From the NCBI GenBank assembly GCA_965153355.1, contig OZ231127.1, positions 59,148,001 to 59,212,000 on the forward strand: 64,000 nt of DNA. The letters are read 5' to 3'. The DNA comes from Flaccisagitta enflata (taxonomy: Eukaryota > Chaetognatha > Sagittoidea > Aphragmophora). Positions 52,691-63,000 of the stretch are shown one piece after another. The notes below the pieces were generated by a model. That model was given only the letters and a program-made list of their open reading frames with translations. It did not search any database and had not been told where the DNA came from. The position numbers and the translations under genes were made by a program. Position 1 is the stretch's first letter, and each line of letters begins with the position of its first letter.

Positions 52691-55265
52691 GAATTGTAGG
52701 TCCCAATGGCCCAAAAAGGGCATAATTCTAATTTCTGGTTGACTCGATAAGTTCATTAAGATTGTAAAACCTCTGCAGCTCACATAATGGTCAAGTAAAT
52801 GGGGTGAGTGAGGATAGGATGATTTCTATGGTTAAGAAGGAATGAAGTTGGCTCATTTTTGCAATTTTGACCTTTTTGCGTTTTTTCACTGCACCAATAG
52901 TGATACAATCAAGTGTACTTGATGCACAGAACTGAAATTCTTGTTTTCCTCGAAAGTTCATCTGTTAAAGAAGCTGTGCTTGCCAGCATAACTGCCTTAG
53001 GACTGGGGTAATTGAGATTAAGATATAGTGAAAATAGTCAATTTTGGCGTTTTTTTGCAATTTTTGCTCCGCGACAAGCGATCTATTAAAGGGCACCCGT
53101 TGCACATTTTTCAAAGAAAGCATAAAACAACAATCATTTTGGTCCTTGAGGATGTCGATGGTCAGTTTGAAAAAACACTTTTATACCTTCATGATACTGC
53201 ATCCTGTCTGGGATGTCCTATGACTTAACCAGCTTAAAACGATCAATACTTAAAATACAAAATGAAATACGATCCTCATCTATATTGCCTTTCAGGTACT
53301 CCACTTTTGGCCTCTTGGCTTGCATTTTACATCTGGTCTTTGCATCGAAGATGTTTGCAAAAAACTTTGCCCGTGCTTCGGGTTGTTGAGGGCCGGAATC
53401 CTGAAATTATCAATCAATTTGTTCACATGGGAAAATTTTCAAAATCGCTGCCTAAACAGTTAATTGGGATTTAGAATTATACCACCTTAAAACGTTTTGA
53501 AAATGAACACATTCTCTCCGCAGGATCGTTGATGGTTTGTGATTTCATCCTTCTCAGGCATTTTAAAGCGGTACCAAATTGTATGTATCAATGTATTTAT
53601 ATTGTTAGAGCCAAACATATTGGGATGATTTGAAGACCTAAAACAGTTTTCACTGTACGTGAGAGTCACTGCAGCACCATTTGTGGGTGAAATTAATGAT
53701 TTTATGAAAGATTTTTGAATGCTCTGTCAAATGACACCGACAGATTTTTTCTGTCTCAAAAGATATAGCTGGACAAAAGGGGATGAGTCTAATATCAAAA
53801 ACATTCACTTTTACTGTACCCTTGAGATATCACTGTATTGCCATTATTGAATGAAAATGGACCAAATTCATGAGCTCCTGAAAGATTTTTCAATGCTCTT
53901 TTTGATGAGACTAGCCAAAAATATTTTCTCCTAATCGTTTAAAAGATATGCGCCTCAAAACAAGGGATGGATCAAACATATGGAAAAATGCTTTTCACTG
54001 TACTTTGAGATATCACTGTAGCACCATTTCTGAATAAGTCTAGACCAAATTCACGAGGTTCTGAAAGAATTCAAAAAGATCTTTTAAATGAGATCAACCG
54101 TGTACTTCAATCTCCATTAACTTAGTCCATATAGCTTGACAAAGCCTGATAAAGTCAAACACCCAAAAAGACAATTTTCACTGTACTTTGAGAGATCACT
54201 GTAGCGCCATTTCTGAAGGAAACTGGACAAAATTTATGAGATTCTGAAAGATTTTTTTATGCTTTTTTGAATGAGACCGGCCAAAAATATTTTCTCCCAA
54301 CCGTGTAAAAGATATAAGCTTTCAAAGTTGAATGGTTATAACCCCAAAATCACCAACAACCACCACAACTGTAATTTGGCATTATTCCACCAAAATTCCA
54401 ATTCACTTCTGGTTTTTTGGCTATTATCATTGAGTTGCAACATAATTTGACCAAAAAATTTGATATTTCGATTTTTATCTCCATTTCCTTGGAAGAAATA
54501 GCTCAACAAAATGAGATTGTTCAAACACCTGAAATACACAATTTTCACTGTACTTTGAGAGATCACTGTAGCGCCATTTCTGAATGAAACTGGACAAAAT
54601 TTGTGAGATTCTGAAAGATTTTTTTATGCTTTTTGAATGAGACCGGCCAAAAATATTTTCTCCCAACAGTGTAAAAGATATGAGCTTTCAAAGTTGAATG
54701 GTTAAAACCCCAAAATCACCAACAACCACCACAACTGTAATTTGGCATTTTTCAACCAAAATTCCGATTTAGATTTGTTTTTTTGGCTAAAACCATCAAG
54801 TTACAACATAATTTGACCAAAAAAATTGATATTTTGAATTTTCGTCATTTTTTACAACCACCTCCATCAGGACCTGAATTTTGGGCCAATGGGGCACCCC
54901 CCTCACCTACTCACCCCACTACCCTCTTATATGTTTTTGCTCCCCAATGAGTCCAAAAAATGTGCTTATTCATCAAAAACAGGCTAGCAAAAAAAAATTT
55001 GAAGTTGACAGGTCACCACCAGCTTTGGCTCATTTTGGGGCCATTTTTTCAAGCTTTTAAGTGGTGGACTACTCACAGGACCACTTTGGGAAGCCCCCCA
55101 AGGGTATTTTTGTGTTCTACCACACCCACCCCGTGCCCAAAACCGCGGCACAGACGATCTGAAGCCTAGAGGCCATTTTGATACACCTCAACGGATGGCG
55201 GCTTTGAAGCAGAAATATCCATTACATCCGTTAGACTCACGAGGCGTTATAGGCTTTTAGCATCA

Positions 55266-57701
55266 CTATAGAACATTTGTCTCATAACGTCGTTCCCTGA
55301 TCTTCTGCTTGTAATGATAATATTTTAAGTAGTCTTTCGATACGTTGGGCAACTGCAGGAGGTTAATTCCATCGTAAGTGAGATTTTTGCATATAGTAGC
55401 TCTGCAAAGATGCTGCAGACTGAAGACAAAGCTTCGGTTGAGAGGTATCGTAAGCATGGGTTCGAAAAACATGCAACAAGAGGGGTCCTTGTAGTGCTCG
55501 ATTAAGCCGCAAACGGTGTCACTGCTGAATACTCCGGGGTCCAGGGCGTCGAAAGAAAACTTGTGCTGCCATTGTTCGATACGCGCGTGAAGGGAGCGCC
55601 CGTAACGACGGAACGAGACCGAGAACAAGAAATCCTCTTGGGCCGAGTCACGAAGCAAGAAAGTTCCCTCGGGTTTGTTGTCCAGCAATCGCTCCGCTTC
55701 GTACCGATCCATAACTCCCCAATAAAAGGAACACGCGCTGATCTCCTTCAAGTCGTTCACCAGATGATGCATGTAATCGATTTGCGTGTGCACGGTTCTC
55801 GGGATCAGCCGACCGTCCGGGCCCAAACTACCATACTCGGATTTCTGTGTTTCCGAGGAAAGACCGATTCCGTTGGACATAGCGGAAGCGGAAGTGACGG
55901 CGGATGGAGCCAGTCCAACGCCACGTGCGGCTTCGATATCCTCAACGGTGGGGATGGGATGAGCCCCTCCGCTGGCCACGTGCTGCTGCAGTTGACGAAA
56001 TAAATGCGGGCGCGACGTGATGGCGTGAATGGAAGGATTGGTGCTGTTTAAAAGCGCGGCGCTGAAATTGGTTAATGGAGCGAGCGGAGGCTCCCCAAAT
56101 GAATGAGGAACTAACGGATTCACAGTATTAGTTGGTAAAGGCTGTCGCGGGCGGCTCGCCATGGATTCCATTACGGCAGGGTCAACGACCCCCGCTAAAT
56201 TAGAAGACGATTCAAAACCACCGATGGGCGACGATGGCGCCAAGTGATTCTCGCGAGAGGATGAGGCGGAGATTCCTCCTCCTCCAGCCCTGCCCCAACA
56301 AGAATCGAGAAGATGCGGATGTCTCCCTGGTGGAGCGGCGGCGTGGGCAGAGGGGCGTCGAACGGGCGAACCGGTCAAGTGGCCAACCACCGTCGATATC
56401 AATTTTGAAGAGGCGGAACATTTTATGGACCGATGATGCGGTTGAAGTTTTCCGGCTACTTCAGGATGGTGATGATGGCCTCCCGCCGATCCTACTCCAG
56501 CAGACCCCGTGCAGACATGACATACGCCACAATCACTACGGACCAACGAAGCGGGATCTCCCAAATCGAAATGGTGGTGGTGGTGTGGCGTCCTTTGAGG
56601 GGTATCTTCAACAGTGTGGTCGCATCCGGCAGAAGATTCGCCGTCGCACAAGCCCGCCGTCGTTGCTGACGAGGAACTACTTTTACCACGGCGACGGCCG
56701 CGACTGAAGAACGCGGTGAAGTTTTTCAACTTGGCTTTGGCCCCACCGCCATTACCGTTCCCGCCGCCACTACCGAGTGACTGCCCTACTCCCCCTCCTG
56801 CACCGTTGGACATGGCGATCGGCGTGTCGCCACTTTGAAACTGATGGGGACTGGACGAGGAAGAAGATCCAATGGCAGGAGGAGGCGTCTGAGGCAGCGC
56901 GGGTGAAGTAACTTTCAGAACGGGCGTCTTTTCGTCCGTATGTAATGGAGCTGCGTAACCGTGATTTTTGGCGGGAGGGTTTGAAGATTCATTTTTCTTG
57001 ACTGGCGTTCTACCGGCGGTTACAGAAGCTTCGACGGCACGATCTTCTCCACAGGAAGCGGAAACCTTCTCAAAACCGTGATTGGAATCGCCTTCATCGT
57101 GGTACCTCGCCAAACCGGCATCTTTATCACTTCCACCGTCGCTTCCGCCGCCGAGACAAGAGGTAACGCCGATTGATTCGTTTCCTCCATCAGCGGCCGC
57201 GCCACCGCATTTTCCTGTTTTTCTCTTTATCAGCATTTTACATTTCTGTTTAACGCTGCCACCGCCGCCGTGAGACGTTGGATTATCATGATGGTTAGCG
57301 GTGCTAAAACCGCTTGAAGGGCAAGAGGTGGACATTTCCGCCATAGCGTCGCTTAAATCATCAGATTCCTCTCGACCACGCGCTTGATGTTTCACTGTTG
57401 AACCTTCGTGTTGGTGAAGAGGATGATGATGATGATGATCTTCGTCGCGAACCATCTTACAAGGGGAAGTCGGAGTAGAAATTGATGTCGTCGTCGATGG
57501 ATAAGCCGCGATAGTGGCGTTGACGGGAGCAGCGGAAGGAACTGATTGGTCGATGGCACTGACGTCGAGACGATGATCCGCCTTGTCAAAGATAAGCTGA
57601 CGAGCCGTAGCTTGTGAAGGCAAACCAACGACAGCAGAGTTGCTGCCTCGGGGCACGCGGTTGAACGTAAATTGACGAGATTGCTCTCCACTCCGCGTCA
57701 C
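55266..57701 (-). CDS. SOCS5: SOCS4/5 terminal exon (SH2 and SOCS box)
   Basis: Starts after an acceptor (CTTCTTCTGTTTGCATTGCACAG in pieces: pyrimidine tract then CACAG) at 57702; first residues [14 protein letters not shown]. The frame also runs 20 codons upstream to an ATG at 57761, but those residues overlap the polypyrimidine tract and look intronic. The exon is clearly more GC-rich than flanking DNA. It contains the SH2 domain, SOCS box and most of the disordered region. Confidence 0.95.
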   Translation of the reverse strand: MTRSGEQSRQFTFNRVPRGSNSAVVGLPSQATARQLIFDKADHRLDVSAIDQSVPSAAPVNATIAAYPSTTTSISTPTSPCKMVRDEDHHHHHPLHQHEGSTVKHQARGREESDDLSDAMAEMSTSCPSSGFSTANHHDNPTSHGGGGSVKQKCKMLIKRKTGKCGGAAADGGNESIGVTSCLGGGSDGGSDKDAGLARYHDEGDSNHGFEKVSASCGEDRAVEASVTAGRTPVKKNESSNPPAKNHGYAAPLHTDEKTPVLKVTSPALPQTPPPAIGSSSSSSPHQFQSGDTPIAMSNGAGGGVGQSLGSGGGNGNGGGAKAKLKNFTAFFSRGRRRGKSSSSSATTAGLCDGESSAGCDHTVEDTPQRTPHHHHHFDLGDPASLVRSDCGVCHVCTGSAGVGSAGGHHHHPEVAGKLQPHHRSIKCSASSKLISTVVGHLTGSPVRRPSAHAAAPPGRHPHLLDSCWGRAGGGGISASSSRENHLAPSSPIGGFESSSNLAGVVDPAVMESMASRPRQPLPTNTVNPLVPHSFGEPPLAPLTNFSAALLNSTNPSIHAITSRPHLFRQLQQHVASGGAHPIPTVEDIEAARGVGLAPSAVTSASAMSNGIGLSSETQKSEYGSLGPDGRLIPRTVHTQIDYMHHLVNDLKEISACSFYWGVMDRYEAERLLDNKPEGTFLLRDSAQEDFLFSVSFRRYGRSLHARIEQWQHKFSFDALDPGVFSSDTVCGLIEHYKDPSCCMFFEPMLTIPLNRSFVFSLQHLCRATICKNLTYDGINLLQLPNVSKDYLKYYHYKQKIRERRYETNVL

Positions 57702-59933
57702 CTGTGCAATGCAAACAGAAGAAGTCATAAATCGCTGGCGTAATATCGTCATGGCTTGCATACCCTGTTTTCAAAAGCAACTGTAACCAGTAAAACCTTT
57801 ACTATGCTAACAGTATCCATATTGAGAAATCCAGATTGGTTTTGTCTAAAAGTGCATAAGTCAAGGTGCACACGAAGAAGCAATTTTCACGGTCAAACCA
57901 TAGTCTAGAAAAAAAAATAAAATGATGAATTCACAATTCACTGAGTAAATATTTCTATCTTTCTGTATGACATTTGCTAAAATCTGAACTAGGGCATGTA
58001 TTGACACAATTTTTTTTTTCAAGAAAACTGTTTTGGTGGTTTATCACTTTAAGCAAGGTTTCGAGTTTGAAAGAAGTGTATAACATTGTAAAAATTGTGT
58101 AAGAATATAACATTTTTCTCAGCTTCATCATTGTCCCTTTGTTTCCATTTCAAATTGAGAGCAATGGAGGTTAATAGCAGAATGGCCAATGAGAGCATAT
58201 CACCTTCAAATCATGAGCCAATCACGGCTTCCCTGCCTTTTCCTCATCTGTTAGAGCTCTATGGAGCATGGTTAAAGCATGAACAAAAGGACAATCTAGT
58301 ACTAAATTTGACCATGACAGTTTGTCTTCAAGACTTAACTACACCCAAGCAACAAATCCGCGAAAATGGGGACTAGTGCTGTTGGATAGAGAATAACAAG
58401 GCCGGATACACGGCAATCCAGTCGCGGACGGTTGGGCAGGAGCAGTAATGCGAAAACCGCTCGCAATTCAGAAATGTGACGGACGGACGGACGGACCGAC
58501 CGACACGGCAAGGTGTAGAGTCGCGTGTCCGCGACTAAAAAGTTCTCTATCCTTATACCAGTCAGAATTTTCGCGGGCTTGTTGCTCACCCCAAAGTATC
58601 CAAATGTTTAAAAAAACTGAACAAACCGTAACTTCCGTTGCTTTAAATTGGTAGTAACAACTAATTTTTTTGCGATTCTTTTTTTCAAGTTTATTCTCCC
58701 TTTCTTCCTCTTTCGTTTGATATCTTCAAACCCTTGAAACTCTTTCTAGTTTTTCTTTAAAAGAGGATTTTCTTAATCGCGAAAACTCTCCTCAAAACTG
58801 TGGTTTATCACTTTATTTATCATAATACTACGAAAATAAACGATTTTTTTCTCAAGTAAGGACGCATTTCTTCCTCAAATTGTACCTAGTTTAGGTGCAT
58901 AACAAAAAAATCCCGAAAAAAAATGTTTCAAATTCACCTTCTTTCAAACTAAATGTCAGACTCTAATTACTTAGTGCAATTGTTTTTAAAGAAATCATAT
59001 TTTTAGTATAAATTATTTATTTATTTGCATTGAAAATCATTTGTGTGTTTTAAATCAGTTGGAAAAATTGAAAGAAAAATAAGAAAGTTAGCCTCCATTC
59101 CTTGACTTGCCTTACGTGAAATTCTTAATCTGTCTCTGAATGCATAAATTTGCATTTCGAAAAACATGGCCCTGTTCTAAAGACATCTAAGAAAAGGGCC
59201 ATGTTCTTAGAAATGCAAAATTTTGCATTCAGAGAGAGATTAAGAATTTCACGCGGAATGATTTTCCAAATTTGCTTTTCCTGTGCATTGCCACATAACC
59301 TACCATTTGTTCATGCAAAATTTTGTATCAGTGGCTCTGGCAGTTTAGCTTCCACCTTATTTTGAAATATGATGATATTTTGCACAAAAATTTTTTAACA
59401 AGTTTGCATAAATATAGTCAAGTTAATTTCATCAACATTGGTCATAATTAAGTGGTAATTGACCCCTCTGAAGCCTCAGTTTTGATTTCTCAAGATTTTC
59501 AAAGGAATTTAGGCCTTCTTTGACAATTGATGGGAAAAAAACCTTGTCTGACCTAAAAAAAAAAACAAAAAAACAGGAAAAAGTATATTCTTTACATGAA
59601 TTTTACAAATTTAATATATTTCCCTAGAGATACATAAACATAGAATAATATCTATGTTTTAAGACCAATCTGGGTATTTTCATTTTATTCATATAACAAT
59701 TACACTGTTTTAAGGTTATGAAAGTCTATCAATCAATTTCATGAGGAGCTTTTTAATGGGCTCGCCACATTTTCATTCAAAACTGTGTGGAAGCCAAACT
59801 GCTGAAGCCACTTCATCGAAATTTTGCATGAATAAATGGTACAGTGGGGTTTGTGGAATAACAGCCTAAACTGGAGGTGTCTTAATTTCATTTGACAAAC
59901 TTGATATTTGAAATATAAGTTGTTCACTCGCGA

Positions 59934-60005
<72 letters not shown>

Positions 60006-60012
60006 TGTGTCT

Positions 60013-60053
<41 letters not shown>

Positions 60054-63000
60054 CCCACAACAGTAATATATTACTACATAAATAAGTTTATATCTCATAA
60101 ACCAGACTTCAGATTTAAATCGAATTTTGCAGGAGCTGTTTAATTGACATTATTTACCTGTTTACTAAGTTTTAAAAAAATTCATAAAGTTTTACTACCC
60201 TTTGCCTATGAAAACTGCTTAAGTCCTAGTAACATATTACTACATAAATAAGCTAATATCTCATAAACCAGGCTTCAGATTTAATTCGAATTTTGCAGGG
60301 GTTGTTTATTTACTATCCTCTACTTGTATACCAAATTAAAAAAAAATTCACTAACTTTTACTACCCTTTGCCTATGTAAATTGCCTAAGTCCCAGTAACA
60401 TATTACTACATAAATTAGCTAATATCTCATGAACCAGACTTCAGATTTAATTCGAATTTTGCAGGGGCTGATTATTTAGTGACCCTTACTTGTATACCAA
60501 ATTAAAAAAAAGTTCACATAAGTTTACTACCCTCTGCCTATAATTGCCTAAGTCCAGTAAAATATTACCATAAAAATAATAGGCAAAGGGTAGTAAAAGT
60601 TAGTGAATTTTTCTGAAAATTGGTACACAAGCTCCTATTGACCTATAAACAACACCAGCAAAGTTTCATAAAATTCTGAAGTCTGGTTCCAAAAATATGA
60701 GAGGGTTTTAAACAGACAAACAAACAGACGACAGACTACACATCACTGCTACTTCATAGTCACCGACGAAAACTGTTCGTCGGGGACAAAAATATTTTTG
60801 GTTTCCATAGCAACCGAAAAACTCAGGGACAAAAGCATCAAGTGAACGACTTAAATTTCAAATATCAAGTTTGTCAAATGATATTAAGACACTTAAATAC
60901 CTTCCTCCAGTTTAGGCTGTTATTCCACGAACCCCACTGCAGGTTATGTGCTTTAAGACAAAACTAATCTGGATTTTTGAATATAAATACTCTAGGCACA
61001 AAGGTTTTGCTGGTTACAGTCGCTTTTGAAAGCAGGGTAGTAGGGTTGGCCAAATTCAACTCACTTATAGAGATCGGCAACCATATGGAGAATCTGTCAT
61101 ACCATCTAGCTCATAAATATACGGACACTTGAAAAGTAGCATCAACTTTAGAGAGGTGCCGCCCTTAAACAAATTGAGTTACTGATACCAGTTTAGGCTC
61201 ATTTCAAAGAGTTGTTTAAAAACTTTCAAATGCGACCAATCTGGGGTTAGTAACTTATTGCGCTTAGACGCAGCACTTTTCTAAAGTTGATACTCATTTT
61301 CAGGTGTCCATATATTTATGAGCTAGGTAGTAATATGTTGAAAAAGTGATATAACCAAAATTAAACAATGAAAATACCTTACTAATTTTTCTTTTCAGCT
61401 GCGGCCTTTCCATTGCAAATGATAGGGGTGGGAATCGCTTCTAGAGTTCTAAAACTTTGGCTATAATCTTTTTATCAACATATTATGACAGATTCTCCAT
61501 CTGTTAGGCAATGTCTTAAAGTAAGTTGAATTTGGCCACCCATATCGGAGTCGGGTGTGTCAACATGCAACATCAATATAAAACGGCATAAGATATGAAC
61601 TTTCAAAACCGTTTACGTTTTCAATTTTTAGGTCACGTACACGCGACTCTACACCCCGATTTGTCCGTCCATCCGTCGGTTGGTTGGTCGTTTGGTCGCA
61701 TTTTACTTTTTTCATCAATTTTATTTCTGTAAGTCATTTTAAGTCATTTTAGAGTAAAACAAGTCATTTTAAGCCATTCTAAGTCATTCTAAGTCAATCT
61801 GTAAGTCTCCCACGCGACTTATAGGTGTTGGCCTTGTTCAAATTACATACATCTTCTATTTTTTTTTATAAATCTCGGTTTTTGGACGCTAATTCGCGTA
61901 TAGCTGTATCGTTGATTTTGTATCAATAGTATCACTTATTAATATAACGAAGTTTAAATATTTTAGTACTTTTATGCTAATTATAGCTGCAAATAAAACT
62001 TGTTCATTTATCACCAAAATCATGAAAAGAAACAAGAAATAAGCTTTTTTGTAGAAGTAAAGAGTCATTTTCACCAAAACTGAGAAGAAAAAAGTATATA
62101 AGTAATTTTTTCTTGCGCTTAATCGGGAAAAAAGTCGAAGTCAGTCTTCGACTTTTTGACATATTCGAGAGAAACAGGGTTTTCATTTTCTTATGGGGAA
62201 GTTGCGGGTCTCTTCCGGCTGATTGGTCCCTCAAACGAAATTGATAGGGTAAGTAAATTTGATAATTCTCTTTCATTTGGCGCCAAGCAGAATGCTCTAC
62301 GACAAATATTTTTCGCGCTATGATTTTTTAAAGATTTATTTATGAAAAATTCAAATGAAATTTTTTTCGATTTTTTTTTATTTTGTATAGGATCAATAAA
62401 GGAGTGAATTCATGTTTACTTGAGCATGCAAATACATAAAAAATGTTTATGAGCATGGCTGCTCATCTGTGAGGGCGTTTTTGAGCATTTTAGCTCATTT
62501 AACTCATTTAGCTCAATCTATTTTTTCTGATTTCAAATACGATAAATGAATAAATATTTTTATACTTGTTTAAGCAAGCAAATTAAAAAATATGTCAGTG
62601 AGCAGAGCTGCTCACCTGTGAGGTGTTTTTAAGTATTCTAGCTCATTCAGCTCATTTAGCTTGCTCTTTTTCTTTGATTTAAAATAGGATAAATAAATGA
62701 ATGTTTTGATTTAAGCATGCAAATACAAGAGAGCATATCAGTGAGAAAAGCTGGTTGTCTGGTTGAATCATTTTGAATACTTTAGCTCATCTAGCTCATT
62801 TGGCTCAGTTCTATTTTTCTCTGATTTTCAGTGCCATCAATACATACAATTGCTTTTGATTTGATCTAACAGTAATAGTCGCAAAAGCGTTAGATGGTCA
62901 GCGGTACCCGTGCCCTGCCTAAGTAGGTTGTGGTTGAAGTTGAGGGGGGAGCAGAGCAGCGGCCCCGAAGGGGTCGATGACCTATGATTTTCTCCTTCTC

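Larger units (their letters stand above)
48670..55190. mobile_element. Mutator-like 6.5 kb palindromic element with 9 bp target duplication
   Basis: TGAGGTGTATCAAAATGG at 48670 matches the right end (to 55190) in reverse. ACGGATGGC is duplicated directly outside (48661-48669 and 55191-55199). Nearly identical outer arms run about 0.9-1 kb (48670-49600 and about 54210-55190), and weaker symmetry continues inward (50860-51380 against 52740-53240) to a satellite centre near 52000. Long TIRs with 9 bp duplications fit Mutator-like elements. No transposase gene is seen. A hairpin element sits in the left arm only (49616-49766). It lies 67 bases beyond the SOCS stop codon. Confidence 0.85.
57763..61037. 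mobile_element. TA-flanked terminal-inverted-repeat element, 3.3 kb, in the SOCS intron
   Basis: Ends CCCTGTTTTCAAAAGC (57763) and its complement (to 61037), flanked by TA at 57761-57762 and 61038-61039. TIRs continue through CAGTAAAACCTTT. It shares its ends with 5127-7200. Nested within are the 5-bp-duplication element (57939-58976), the GT repeat and a ~175 bp tandem repeat. It begins only 61 bases upstream of the terminal SOCS exon. Confidence 0.8.

Noticed and set aside
55231-55242. GTTAGACTCACG identical to the LTR start
   Set aside because: Only about a dozen bases match and the sequence then diverges; probably chance.
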